A stretch of DNA of 64,000 nucleotides from Paenibacillus silagei. Its GTDB lineage: Bacteria > Bacillota > Bacilli > Paenibacillales > Paenibacillaceae. Position numbers and translations under genes: made by a program. The notes below the pieces were generated by a model. The model had not been told where the DNA came from, did no database searches, and was given only the letters and a program-made list of their open reading frames with translations. Shown here piece after piece: positions 16,561 to 24,762 of the stretch. The DNA is taken from assembly GCF_017874735.1 (NCBI RefSeq), contig NZ_JAGGLV010000004.1, positions 124,001 through 188,000 of the forward strand. The letters are read 5' to 3'. How positions within the stretch are numbered: position 1 is the stretch's first letter; every line of letters begins with the position of its first letter.

Positions 16561-17136
16561 TCAGTCCAGCACAGCCAGCGTAGTATCAATAATGGTCTGG
16601 AGCTTGCCCGCATCCCCCGTTGCCTTGACCATAACCCGCAGTCCAACTAAGGCATTGTGCAGATAAGCAGCAAGCGCCGGAGCCGCATGCCGGGAGGAGA
16701 GTTCTCCGGTCTCCTGTCCATGCAGGATCAGCTGTTCCATTAATCTCTCGGTATTCAAAAAAGCCTCATTGGCCCGCTCAGCAGCTTCCGGATCATGAGC
16801 CGACAGCTCCACTGCCGTATTCACTAGCATACAGCCCTTCGGCTCCGCTTCACTTCTGTGAACTGTGGCTTCGAATAAGAGGCGGATGGCAGCCTTGGCA
16901 GAGGTGATGCCCTCGATCCGGCTCTCCAGCCGGGAGCTTTGAAGGGCTGCAAAGCGCTCCAGCGCTTTTATATATAAGGTATGCTTGTCTCCAAAGGTGT
17001 CATACATGCTTCGCTTGTGAATTCCCATGCCGGCTACAAGATCCTGCATGGACGTCTTCTCATAGCCCTGCTGCCAGAAAATCGTCATTGCCTTGAGCAA
17101 TACATCATCAATGTCAAACTCTTTGCTTCGCGCCAT
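16561..17136 (-). CDS. TetR family transcriptional regulator
   Basis: 191-residue repressor-type protein. The N-terminal helix-turn-helix is FDIDDVLLKAMTIFWQQGYEKTSMQDLVAGMGIHKRSMYDTFGDKHTLY, typical of TetR proteins of the AcrR/NemR branch, with a helical ligand-binding C-terminus. ATG at 17136 has AAGGAG seven bases upstream; the ATG at 17142 would be too close. An inverted TTTACC / GGTAAA dyad lies 25 bp upstream, so self-repression is likely. It is divergent from a lipoprotein gene, with the dyad between the two. Confidence 0.9.
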   Translation of the reverse strand: MARSKEFDIDDVLLKAMTIFWQQGYEKTSMQDLVAGMGIHKRSMYDTFGDKHTLYIKALERFAALQSSRLESRIEGITSAKAAIRLLFEATVHRSEAEPKGCMLVNTAVELSAHDPEAAERANEAFLNTERLMEQLILHGQETGELSSRHAAPALAAYLHNALVGLRVMVKATGDAGKLQTIIDTTLAVLD

Positions 17137-17160
17137 GATCATGCTCCTTTCGCGGTCTAT

Positions 17161-17187
17161 TTTACCATTTATAGAACGATCGGTAAA
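17161..17187. promoter_or_regulatory. candidate TetR operator
   Basis: TTTACC (17161-17166) and GGTAAA (17182-17187) flank GAACGATCGG, giving a dyad with the CGATCG centre common in TetR-family operators. Confidence 0.5.
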
Positions 17188-17295
17188 TATTATTGTAGCC
17201 GTGTTAACTAAATCACATTAATTCCGCACCAATCATTCTATATTAATTTCAAGGAAAATACCATCAGCATTACACACCCCAAGGAGGTTAACACA

Positions 17296-17850
17296 ATGAG
17301 AAAGTTCGCAGTAATACTGGCGGCATTCACCCTGACCCTGCTCATCGGCTGCGGCAACGCAAATAAAAATGCAGGCAACACGGGCACAGCAGGGAACACG
17401 GGCAATACGGCAGCTACTGCTGCACCGGATGCAGTCACTTCAGCTTCGGTAGTCGATAACGGAGAAGCCTTCAAGAAGGCGATCAGCAAAGACGGCACCT
17501 GGATTGCAGCTACGCTGAAGGACTTGAGCTTCTCCGAGGAGCTTGTGCTCGACGGACAATTCATCCATAAGGAAGAGCCTGCCCGCAAAATCGCGCTCTA
17601 TACCCAGGATGCCGATCACAACATCACGAACTCCTTCAAGCTCACCGCGCCCAAATTAACGATCCGTAGCGAGAATGCCCGGATTCAGGGAGGGACCTTT
17701 GTGGGTGATGTCTACGTAGAGGCTAACGGCTTCGCCGTCGTGAATGCCACCATTGAAGGTAATGTCTATTTCTCCGATGACAAATATCAGGCTACCTATT
17801 CCGCAGCAGACCAGGGTAAGGTAACCGGCGTCACCGAAGTGAAAAAATAA
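17296..17850 (+). CDS. putative lipoprotein with beta-helix-like C-terminus
   Basis: 184 residues. A lipoprotein signal peptide (MRKFAVILAAFTLTLLIGCG) carries the lipobox LIGC, with the lipidated Cys at residue 19, so it is predicted to be anchored outside the membrane. A Gly/Asn/Thr/Ala-rich linker follows, then a domain with short repeated strands (LTIRSENARIQGGTFVGDVYVEANGFAVVNATIEGNVYFS), suggestive of a beta-helix. Function unknown. The start follows AAGGAGG with good spacing. A second lipoprotein gene follows after a hairpin terminator. Confidence 0.75.
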   Translation: MRKFAVILAAFTLTLLIGCGNANKNAGNTGTAGNTGNTAATAAPDAVTSASVVDNGEAFKKAISKDGTWIAATLKDLSFSEELVLDGQFIHKEEPARKIALYTQDADHNITNSFKLTAPKLTIRSENARIQGGTFVGDVYVEANGFAVVNATIEGNVYFSDDKYQATYSAADQGKVTGVTEVKK

Positions 17851-17863
17851 TGCGGCAGGGTGC

Positions 17864-17910
17864 GGGGTGTTCCTCTTCGGGCAAGCGGCCGGGGAGAATA
17901 CCCCTTTTTC
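17864..17910 (+). terminator. intrinsic terminator between the two lipoprotein genes
   Basis: GGGGTGTTCCTC pairs with GGGGAGAATACCCC with wobbles, followed by TTTTT. Confidence 0.75.
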
Positions 17911-17943
17911 TTGTTGTTGCCCGCGAAAAGAGGTGCTGGCCTA

Positions 17944-19305
17944 ATGAAGTTCATCCATAAGTATGCTATCCTTCCCCTTCTGCTCGTGATTCTCTCCTCC
18001 TGCGGCGGACAGGACTTAGCGGAGCCGGAGCCGCAATACCGGATTCAGTCCGGCCATGATCTGAGGATTCTGACAACGAGTGACACCCATTATTTAGCGC
18101 AGGAGCTAAGGGATCTCGGACCTGCCTTCCAGCAGTTTCTGGCTGCCGGTGACGGCAAGCAGCTCGGCTACAGCAAGGAGATGATGGAGGCGCTGGGCTA
18201 TGATATCGGAATCCGCAAGCCGGATGTAATGATTATCAGCGGGGATCTCAGCAACAACGGGGAAGAAGCCAGCCATAAGGAGCTGGCCGGACATCTGAAG
18301 CGCATCGAGCAAGACACCGGAACCCGGATCTATGTGATCCCGGGCAATCATGATATCCGGAATCCCTGGGCCCGGAGCTTCCGCGATAAGCGCCAATACG
18401 CCACAGATTCCGTGAGCGCCAAGGCATTCCGCCAGATCTATGGCAGCTTCGGTTATGATGAAGCCCTGCTGAGAGACGAGGATTCGCTCAGCTATCTAGC
18501 TGCCCCGTCAGAGGAGCTATGGCTGCTAATGCTCGATACTGCACAGTACGGAGACAATAAAGCGCTGGGCCATCCCCAGCTGGAGGGCCGGGTCAGTGAC
18601 CGGACCCTGGAATGGATCGCCGCCTGCGGTGCGAAGGCCGCTGCCGCAGGCGCGCAGCTCGTGACGGTCATGCATCACAGCCTGCTGAATCACAGTGAAT
18701 TCATTCAGGAGGGCTTCACTGTAGAGGACCATGCCAAGGTTACAGATGCCTTGATGCAGAGCGGTGTACGGACGGTTCTCAGCGGGCATATACACATTCA
18801 GGACATCAGTGAATATAGCCATGACGGGGAGCGTATCTATGACATCGCCAGCAGTGCTTTATCTGTTTTTCCCCATCAATACGGACTCTTAACCTATTCC
18901 TCCGCCCGTCAGACTCTGGATTACAGCACACAGCGATTAGGGATGGAGCAATGGGCAGCAGCCACCGGCAATACCGATCCGAATCTGCTGGGCTTCAGGG
19001 CCTACAGTGAAGCCAATTTCCGCAAGCGGTCTGCCACCCGGAGTTATTCCCGTCTGGCTGAAGATCCCGCTTACGCCAGTTATACGGAGACTGAGCTGAA
19101 GCAAATGGCTGACGTTGTCGGAAGGCTGAACGAGAATTACTTCGCAGGCTCTGCCAGTACGGGCAATGCCGCCGTGACCGCCACAGCAGGCTACCGGCTC
19201 TGGCAGGACGCCCCGGCAAGCGGAACGAGAAGCTATGTTCTGGAGATGGCCTCGCAGCAGCCGAAGAACAATCATGAACTGCATGTCCAGCTTCCTCAGC
19301 GGTGA
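17944..19305 (+). CDS. lipoprotein metallophosphoesterase
   Basis: 453-residue exported phosphoesterase. The signal peptide ends in the lipobox LSSC, so it is predicted to be membrane anchored on the outer face. The calcineurin-like metal site is complete: TSDTHY, ISGDLSNNG, IPGNHDI, VMHHSLL and LSGHIHIQD. The substrate is not readable; 3',5'-cyclic nucleotide or phospholipid phosphodiesterases share this fold. ATG at 17944 is chosen because AAAGAGG precedes it and the signal peptide starts there; the frame is open upstream across the terminator hairpin, which argues against a longer protein. Confidence 0.88.
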   Translation: MKFIHKYAILPLLLVILSSCGGQDLAEPEPQYRIQSGHDLRILTTSDTHYLAQELRDLGPAFQQFLAAGDGKQLGYSKEMMEALGYDIGIRKPDVMIISGDLSNNGEEASHKELAGHLKRIEQDTGTRIYVIPGNHDIRNPWARSFRDKRQYATDSVSAKAFRQIYGSFGYDEALLRDEDSLSYLAAPSEELWLLMLDTAQYGDNKALGHPQLEGRVSDRTLEWIAACGAKAAAAGAQLVTVMHHSLLNHSEFIQEGFTVEDHAKVTDALMQSGVRTVLSGHIHIQDISEYSHDGERIYDIASSALSVFPHQYGLLTYSSARQTLDYSTQRLGMEQWAAATGNTDPNLLGFRAYSEANFRKRSATRSYSRLAEDPAYASYTETELKQMADVVGRLNENYFAGSASTGNAAVTATAGYRLWQDAPASGTRSYVLEMASQQPKNNHELHVQLPQR

Positions 19306-19306
19306 T

Positions 19307-19355
19307 GTTTGAAAAACTGGAAATAGGTGTAAAATAGACAAGTATGCTTACACCT
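19307..19355 (+). promoter_or_regulatory. putative stress-type promoter and inverted repeat before Mn catalase
   Basis: GTTTGA (19307-19312), 13 nt and GGTGTA (19326-19331) resemble a sigma-B-type promoter; TAAAAT there could also serve sigma-A. AGGTGTAA (19325-19332) and TTACACCT (19348-19355) form an 8-bp inverted repeat over the likely start site. Confidence 0.4.
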
Positions 19356-19379
19356 ACTGCTGAGGAGATGATGATCACC

Positions 19380-20282
19380 ATGTTCACACGTATGGATGAG
19401 ATTATGATTGAAATCCCGGACGTCGAGAAACCAGATCCTAATGCTGCAGCAGCCGTACAAGAGCTGCTCGGAGGCAAATTCGGTGAAATGTCAACACTCA
19501 ATAACTACTTGTACCAGTCCTTCAACTTCCGCTCCAAGGACAAGCTGAAGCCCTTCTACGACCTGGTAATGAGCATTACCGCCGAAGAGCTGGGCCATGT
19601 TGAGCTGGTCTCCCACGCCGTGAACAAATGTCTAAGAGGTTCCACGGCTTATAAGAAACCGGATTCCACACCGCTTGCGGATGTCAAAGACGCACGGCTG
19701 TCTTATCATTTCCTGGCGGGCGCGCAGGGGGCCATGCCGTTCGATTCGATGGGCAATCCATGGACCGGAGCCAATGTGTTCAACAGCGGTAATCTGGTGG
19801 AGGACCTGCTGCATAACTTCTTCCTGGAATGCGGGGCCAGAACCCATAAAATGAAGGTCTACGAAATGACCGACCACCCTGCAGCCCGGGCGGTAGTCGG
19901 CTTCCTGCTTGTCCGTGGAGGTGTTCACGTGGTCGCTTACGCCAAGGCGCTGGAGATTGCCACAGGCGTCAATGTTACCAAGCTGGTGCCCATTCCTTCC
20001 TTGGACAACAAAGCTTTCAATGAAGCCAGAAAGTACGAGGAAAAAGGCGTTCATACGAAGCTGTACACCTGGAGCGATAAGGATTTCAGCTCCATTGACC
20101 AGATCTGGAAGGGTACTCATCCCGAGGACGGGCTTCCGCTTGAGGTTATTCAGGGCGTACCGGAAGGCTTCCCTATCCCCGAGGCTCCGGAAGTGAAGGA
20201 AGAATTCGCACCGGGCATCTCTGCCGAGGAATTCAAGGAGATTGCAAAACGGCTGAAAATGGCCGGGAATATTCATGACTAG
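19380..20282 (+). CDS. manganese catalase
   Basis: Non-heme di-manganese catalase that degrades hydrogen peroxide; ferritin-like four-helix core. 300 residues. Ligand positions are visible as Glu and His in SITAEELGHVELVSH, Glu in NFFLECGARTHKMKVYE and His in VRGGVHVVAYAKALE. ATG at 19380 (MFTRMDEIMIEIP) is preferred: the frame opens at 19344, but that ATG lacks a ribosome binding site and falls on the predicted transcription start. GAGGAG stands 12 bases before 19380, and ATGs at 19368 and 19371 are also possible. Members are often stress or sporulation controlled. Confidence 0.9.
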   Translation: MFTRMDEIMIEIPDVEKPDPNAAAAVQELLGGKFGEMSTLNNYLYQSFNFRSKDKLKPFYDLVMSITAEELGHVELVSHAVNKCLRGSTAYKKPDSTPLADVKDARLSYHFLAGAQGAMPFDSMGNPWTGANVFNSGNLVEDLLHNFFLECGARTHKMKVYEMTDHPAARAVVGFLLVRGGVHVVAYAKALEIATGVNVTKLVPIPSLDNKAFNEARKYEEKGVHTKLYTWSDKDFSSIDQIWKGTHPEDGLPLEVIQGVPEGFPIPEAPEVKEEFAPGISAEEFKEIAKRLKMAGNIHD

Positions 20283-20322
20283 CAGCCAGAGCCAAGCCTA
20301 GCGGATAATAGCACCGATAGAG

Positions 20323-20376
20323 AAGCGGATGTCCCGGAAGCCATGAACTGGCTGCCGGAACATCCGCTTTGTTTGG
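20323..20376. terminator. bidirectional terminator after Mn catalase
   Basis: AAGCGGATGTCCCGGAAGCC pairs with GGCTGCCGGAACATCCGCTT, with short T/A-rich tails on both sides; it lies between convergent genes. Confidence 0.8.
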
Positions 20377-20402
20377 GTATGGATACTTCTAAGATCTCTG
20401 CC

Positions 20403-21512
20403 TTATAACTCCGGCTCAAGCAGCAGTGAGGTATCGGCAACAGCCCGCCCATTCACAAGCAGCACAAGGGTATGCTCTCCGGGATAGTGCTTCCGTGTAG
20501 TCAGGTTGGCCCAGCGGTGGGTCCGTGTACCGGAGAGTCTGGTGCCGCCGGGCACGGTTTTGTCGGATAACAGAAACAGCTTGCGCGAGGTCTTGCCGCC
20601 GGCCTTGACGAAGTTGATCCCGTATTCAATGCGGATGCGCACCGGACCGCCCTCCCGGATTGTCAGAGTGTATTGCAGCTCACAGTGCTCCCCAATCCGC
20701 AGCTCGGCCGGGTCGGCCGTTAGGACAGCCAAGCTGACCAGCGGGGTGCCGCTCTCCTCCGGGGCATATCCGAACAGCTCCATGATCTCAGGGTCCGCCT
20801 TGCGGATCAGAGAGCGGCAGCCATGCCGCACAATCCAGTTCGTCTTTACATTACTGCCCAGCCAGCGGCGGGCGGTAGCTATCACGATATCAGGGTGATC
20901 CTTCGCGATATCGTTCAGGTTGTTGGCTACACTTTTGCGCACATAGAGTGACGGGTCAGCCTTCAGCTTCTCCAGCAGCGGCAATAGCGGAGACGGATCG
21001 CGCTTGAACATCGGCAATGCCTGGCCCCAGGGCAGGCGGGGACGGCTGCCCTCGCTGGCGAGCCGCCGCACATGCTCCCCCGGATGCTCCGCCCAGACCA
21101 GCATTTGAGCCATCATCCGCTGCGGGTCACGCAGCAGGAACGGCCTGACGGCAAATTCCGCCGAGGACTTCGGGGTGAACCGTTCCAGCGCCTCCATCGA
21201 CAGCTCCCAGTGCTCTTCGCTTCCGCCATACACTTCCACGAAATCCGGGAAGATCAGATACGGGAAGCCGACACAGTCCTTATCTATCGCATACAATATC
21301 TTCAGTGCTTCCTCATAGGCCGGGGGCAGGCAGCTGCCCAGCGTCTCTGTAATCCTCCGCATCCGTGCCTTCAGCTCCAGCTCCTCCCACGGCTCCCTCA
21401 TCGCCTCAGCCATGAAGCAGCCTAGCTCGAACGAACTGTAAACGGTTTTAATTTTCATTCCCAGGCTATGCAGGAATTCTTGGTTGTACATTGCTTTCAG
21501 GGGTTCGGCCAT
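20403..21512 (-). CDS. HEAT-repeat DNA alkylation repair-like protein
   Basis: 369-residue all-helical protein with repeat segments such as LLEKLKADPSLYVRKSVANNLNDIAKDHPDIVIATARRWL, a pattern seen in AlkC/AlkD-related proteins, followed by a beta-rich C-terminal part (LRIGEHCELQYTLTIREGGPVRIRIEYGINFVK). By family this would act on alkylated DNA bases, but catalytic residues cannot be confirmed here. The start at 21512 gives MAEPLKAMYNQEFLHSL after GGAGGAATTCAAGA. Monocistronic; convergent with Mn catalase. Confidence 0.78.
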   Translation of the reverse strand: MAEPLKAMYNQEFLHSLGMKIKTVYSSFELGCFMAEAMREPWEELELKARMRRITETLGSCLPPAYEEALKILYAIDKDCVGFPYLIFPDFVEVYGGSEEHWELSMEALERFTPKSSAEFAVRPFLLRDPQRMMAQMLVWAEHPGEHVRRLASEGSRPRLPWGQALPMFKRDPSPLLPLLEKLKADPSLYVRKSVANNLNDIAKDHPDIVIATARRWLGSNVKTNWIVRHGCRSLIRKADPEIMELFGYAPEESGTPLVSLAVLTADPAELRIGEHCELQYTLTIREGGPVRIRIEYGINFVKAGGKTSRKLFLLSDKTVPGGTRLSGTRTHRWANLTTRKHYPGEHTLVLLVNGRAVADTSLLLEPEL

Positions 21513-21713
21513 TCTTGAATTCCTCCTGCTGATGTAATTGGATTCTCTTATAATGAGAGCATACCATACGAACCGGACATCCCTGTGTCAACTTTCGGCT
21601 GGATATATATACACCAAGTATAGCCTATGTTCAAATCCGGCAGCCTGTCGTACAATAAGATTTAAGTTTTTTCCCGCTGACGATGAACTTATTTGATGAA
21701 AGGACTGGGACTT

Positions 21714-21932
21714 TTGCCACAGACACTTATTAAAAACATTGACTTTTTCGTAGCCGCACTGTCACAGACCTTCGTATCCGCCCTCCAGCTTGACCCTGAC
21801 GGAATGTACTCCCAGGTAGGCAGCGGAGTCGTTGACAAATTCTCTGATGAGTATGTCCGGCTAAAAAGATTCGACGGCACCACCTCGCATTACGCCCGCG
21901 ATATTACAAAATTCCAGCATAACCATGCCTGA
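21714..21932 (+). CDS. small hypothetical protein
   Basis: About 72 residues from a TTG start at 21714, preceded by AAAGGACTGGG; in-frame alternatives lie at 21696 (ATG) and 21693. The sequence (PQTLIKNIDFFVAALSQTFV, then LDPDGMYSQVGSGVVDKFSDEYVRLKR) looks like a genuine folded peptide with coding-like composition. It is followed by a separate stop and a strong terminator. I know no family. Not certain to be a gene. Confidence 0.45.
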   Translation: MPQTLIKNIDFFVAALSQTFVSALQLDPDGMYSQVGSGVVDKFSDEYVRLKRFDGTTSHYARDITKFQHNHA

Positions 21933-22002
21933 GAAGCTTCGGGGTCTCTTCATCAGAGGAGAAGCAGCGCTCGCCTGTGATCCTTTCTCCCCTCTTCAAA
22001 CG

Positions 22003-22036
22003 CAGACCCTGGACCCTGATCCGGGTCTGTTTTTGC
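22003..22036 (+). terminator. intrinsic terminator
   Basis: CAGACCC..CCGGGTCTG stem followed by TTTTT, after the small gene. Confidence 0.85.
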
Positions 22037-22053
22037 GTTAACTTTTCACAAAA

Positions 22054-22070
22054 TATTAACGTGTGCATTT
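22054..22070. promoter_or_regulatory. shared uxa operator motif, copy 1
   Basis: TATTAACGTGTGCATTT shares the 12-mer TTAACGTGTGCA with 23230-23241 in front of uxaB. It lies just upstream of the lacI promoter. Confidence 0.55.
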
Positions 22071-22080
22071 CAATAAACTA

Positions 22081-22125
22081 TTGACTTGACGCTGCTGGAG
22101 AACTAAACTGAAATCGTTAACAATT
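22081..22125 (+). promoter_or_regulatory. promoter of the uxa-cluster lacI gene with palindromic site
   Basis: TTGACT (22081-22086), 17-nt spacer and TAAACT (22104-22109). Right after it AATCGTTAACAATT (22112-22125) is a 14-bp dyad matching at 12 positions, placed to block initiation. Confidence 0.65.
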
Positions 22126-22146
22126 CCATGTACCCGGGGAGAACCT

Positions 22147-23142
22147 ATGATTACCATCAAAGATATTGCCCGTGTTGCCGGTGTGTCCCATACTACTGTA
22201 TCGAGGGCGCTGAACGGCAACCCGCTGATCAAGAAGGCCACCCGGGATAAGATTGAACGGATTGCCGCCGAAATGAATTATGTGCCCAATTACAGTGCCA
22301 AGAGCCTGGTCACCAAAAGATCGTTCATCATCGGCCTGTTCTTCTCCAGTATTGAGCAGGGGACTTCCTCAAGCTTCCTGGTGGATGCCATCAAAGGCAT
22401 TACGCACATTCTCGATGAGAACTATAATCTGACGGTGAACGGGATCGACGGTGTGCAGCATTTCAGCAATATTCAGCCGCAGCGCTTCGACGGCATTCTG
22501 GTCATGAGCCAGAGCGATGAAGACAATGCCTTCATCTATCATGTGAAGAAAACCGGCATTCCGCTAGTGGTGCTGAACCGCCAGCTGGAGGACCCCGGCA
22601 TCATGAACGTGGTCGCCAATGACCGCGAAGGCGTCAAGGAAGCGATTGATTATGCTGTGCAGCAGGGTCACCGCAAGCTGGCTATTATTGAAGGCAAGCC
22701 CGGCTTCAAGTCCTCAAGCGAACGTAAGCAGGGCTTCCTGGACAGTCTGATTGCAGGCCGGCTTCCGCTGAACCCTGATTATTTTGCCCCGGGAGATTAC
22801 AGCATCGAGAGCGGATATGCGGCGATGAGCAAGCTGCTTAGCCTGGAGGACCGGCCTACGGCTGTGTTCTGCTCCAATGATGATATGGCGATTGGCGCCA
22901 TGAATGCCTGCTATGCCCACAAGGTGCAGGTGCCGGAGCAGATCTCACTGATCGGCTTCGATGATATGATGTTCGCCCGCTATACGAATCCTGCCCTGAC
23001 CACGGTCCGCAAGCCGATTGCCGAGATCAGTGAGCTCGGCATTACCATGCTGATCCAGCTTCTTCAGCAGCCGGAGACCCCGCCGCAGCAGCTGTTCGTT
23101 AACACTTCGCTGGTGGTAAGGGATACGGTTGCAGGAATATAA
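22147..23142 (+). CDS. LacI family regulator of the uronate cluster
   Basis: 331-residue LacI/GalR protein. The DNA-binding head is ITIKDIARVAGVSHTTVSRALNGNPLIKKATRDKIERIAAEMNYVPN, followed by a periplasmic-binding-type sensor domain ending LTTVRKPIAEISELGITML. The start at 22147 follows GGGGAGAACCT. It precedes uxaB, uxaA, uxaC and the esterase on the same strand. A 12-mer shared between its own and the uxaB upstream region suggests it controls both. The inducer is probably a galacturonate-pathway intermediate (inference from neighbours). Confidence 0.92.
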   Translation: MITIKDIARVAGVSHTTVSRALNGNPLIKKATRDKIERIAAEMNYVPNYSAKSLVTKRSFIIGLFFSSIEQGTSSSFLVDAIKGITHILDENYNLTVNGIDGVQHFSNIQPQRFDGILVMSQSDEDNAFIYHVKKTGIPLVVLNRQLEDPGIMNVVANDREGVKEAIDYAVQQGHRKLAIIEGKPGFKSSSERKQGFLDSLIAGRLPLNPDYFAPGDYSIESGYAAMSKLLSLEDRPTAVFCSNDDMAIGAMNACYAHKVQVPEQISLIGFDDMMFARYTNPALTTVRKPIAEISELGITMLIQLLQQPETPPQQLFVNTSLVVRDTVAGI

Positions 23143-23228
23143 CTCTATTTCAACCCACCGCTATTTTCTGCAGATACGGAGCCTTCCTGGACAAGAGAAG
23201 GAATTCCGGATCTTGCTTAAAATAAAAT

Positions 23229-23245
23229 GTTAACGTGTGCAATTT
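23229..23245. promoter_or_regulatory. shared uxa operator motif, copy 2
   Basis: TGTTAACGTGTGCAATT, 23 bp upstream of the uxaB start codon, shares its 12-mer core with 22057-22068. Confidence 0.55.
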
Positions 23246-23268
23246 ATCACTGTATTCTAAAGGAGATC

Positions 23269-24699
23269 ATGACCACTATGACAAACCGTTTATCCAGAAG
23301 CACTCACCCGGGGCTAACCCTCCATCCGGAACGGATGATTCAGTTCGGCGAAGGCAACTTCATGCGTGCGTTCGTAGACTGGCAGCTGCAGCAAATGAAC
23401 AATCAGGGTCTGTTCAACGGAAGCGCTGTCCTCATTCAGCCCATTGCGCAGGGAACCGGAGGCGTAGCTGATCTGATGGCCGCTCAAGACAACCTCTACA
23501 CCGTGCTGCTTAATGGCATCATGGACAACGAGACCGTCAATTCCCGCGAAATTATCAGCTCGGTCAGCCGGGTGATTAACCCATACATGGATTATGAAGC
23601 TTATCTCGCGCTCGCCGAGAATGATGATCTGGAGTTCATCACCTCCAATACTACCGAAGCCGGCATTGCCTATCTTCCAGGCGACCGCGCAGACGATGCC
23701 CCCCCTAAGAGCTTCCCAGGCAAGCTGACTGCGCTGCTCCACCGCCGCTTCGAGCTTGGCAAGAAAGGCTTCGTCATTATCCCCTGCGAGCTGATTGACC
23801 GCAACGGCGAGAAATTACGTGAGATCGTAGAACGTTATGCGGCTGACTGGAATCTTGGTGCTGAATTCCTGCAATGGCTAAAGTCCGAGAATACCTTCTG
23901 CTGCAGTCTGGTGGACCGGATTGTCCCTGGTTATCCGCGTGACCAGGCTGCCGCCCTCGAAGCTGAACTCGGCTATCTTGATAACGTAATGGTAACCGCA
24001 GAGCCGTTCCTCTTCTGGGTCATTGAAGGACCGGAGTCTCTGACAGAGCGCCTGCCGCTGGCTAAGGCCGGACTGAATGTCGTGGTGACACCGGATATGA
24101 CGCCTTACCGCGAACGCAAGGTTCATCTGCTGAACGGACCGCATACCGCTATGGTCCCTCTGGGCCTGCTCGCCGGTCTTGAGACGGTTGAAGACGTCAT
24201 GAATGACGGTACCTTCTCCCGCTTCGTGAAGCAGTTGATTGAAGAGGAGCTGATCCCTATGCTGGATCTGCCTGCCGGGCAGCTATTGTCCTACGCCGAT
24301 GCCGTACAGGAGCGCTTCCGCAATCCGTTCATCCGCCATGAGCTGACCTCCATCTCGCTCAACAGCATTTCCAAATTCAAGGCCCGCCTGCTCCCGGTTC
24401 TGCTTCGCTACCAGCAGGAACGCGGCCAGCTTCCGGAGCGGATGACCCTCGCCTTCGCCGCCCTGCTGCTCAGCTACCGGGGCGACCGTATTCCCCGGCA
24501 GGACGGCGCAGAGGTACTGGCAGTGTTCGATCAGGCCTGGAGCCAGCCGGACAGCTTCGTGAACACCATTCTTGGCGACAGCAGCCTGTGGGGACAGGAT
24601 CTGACCCGGCTGCCGGGACTGGCTGATGCGATAGCCGCCCATTTGCAGCAGCTGGAGCATGAAGATTCCCGCGCAGCATTACAGGAACTCGTCGGCTGA
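23269..24699 (+). CDS. uxaB: tagaturonate reductase (altronate oxidoreductase)
   Basis: NAD-dependent enzyme of the mannitol dehydrogenase family, reducing D-tagaturonate to D-altronate in galacturonate breakdown. 476 residues. The N-terminal Rossmann region begins RMIQFGEGNFMRAFVDWQLQ; the catalytic Lys and His lie in RERKVHLLNGPHTAMVPLGLLAG. ATG at 23269 follows AAAGGAG closely; ATG at 23278 is an alternative. First structural gene after the LacI regulator; uxaA follows 63 bp later. Confidence 0.94.
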   Translation: MTTMTNRLSRSTHPGLTLHPERMIQFGEGNFMRAFVDWQLQQMNNQGLFNGSAVLIQPIAQGTGGVADLMAAQDNLYTVLLNGIMDNETVNSREIISSVSRVINPYMDYEAYLALAENDDLEFITSNTTEAGIAYLPGDRADDAPPKSFPGKLTALLHRRFELGKKGFVIIPCELIDRNGEKLREIVERYAADWNLGAEFLQWLKSENTFCCSLVDRIVPGYPRDQAAALEAELGYLDNVMVTAEPFLFWVIEGPESLTERLPLAKAGLNVVVTPDMTPYRERKVHLLNGPHTAMVPLGLLAGLETVEDVMNDGTFSRFVKQLIEEELIPMLDLPAGQLLSYADAVQERFRNPFIRHELTSISLNSISKFKARLLPVLLRYQQERGQLPERMTLAFAALLLSYRGDRIPRQDGAEVLAVFDQAWSQPDSFVNTILGDSSLWGQDLTRLPGLADAIAAHLQQLEHEDSRAALQELVG

Positions 24700-24762
24700 A
24701 CCCGCGAGTTTGCACGAAGAAGTTCAGGGAAGCGCAGCTTACAAACTTTTAGGAGGGCCAAC

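Noticed and set aside
17860..17943. N-terminal extension of the metallophosphoesterase
   Set aside because: It would be encoded by the terminator hairpin; the lipoprotein signal peptide starts at 17944.
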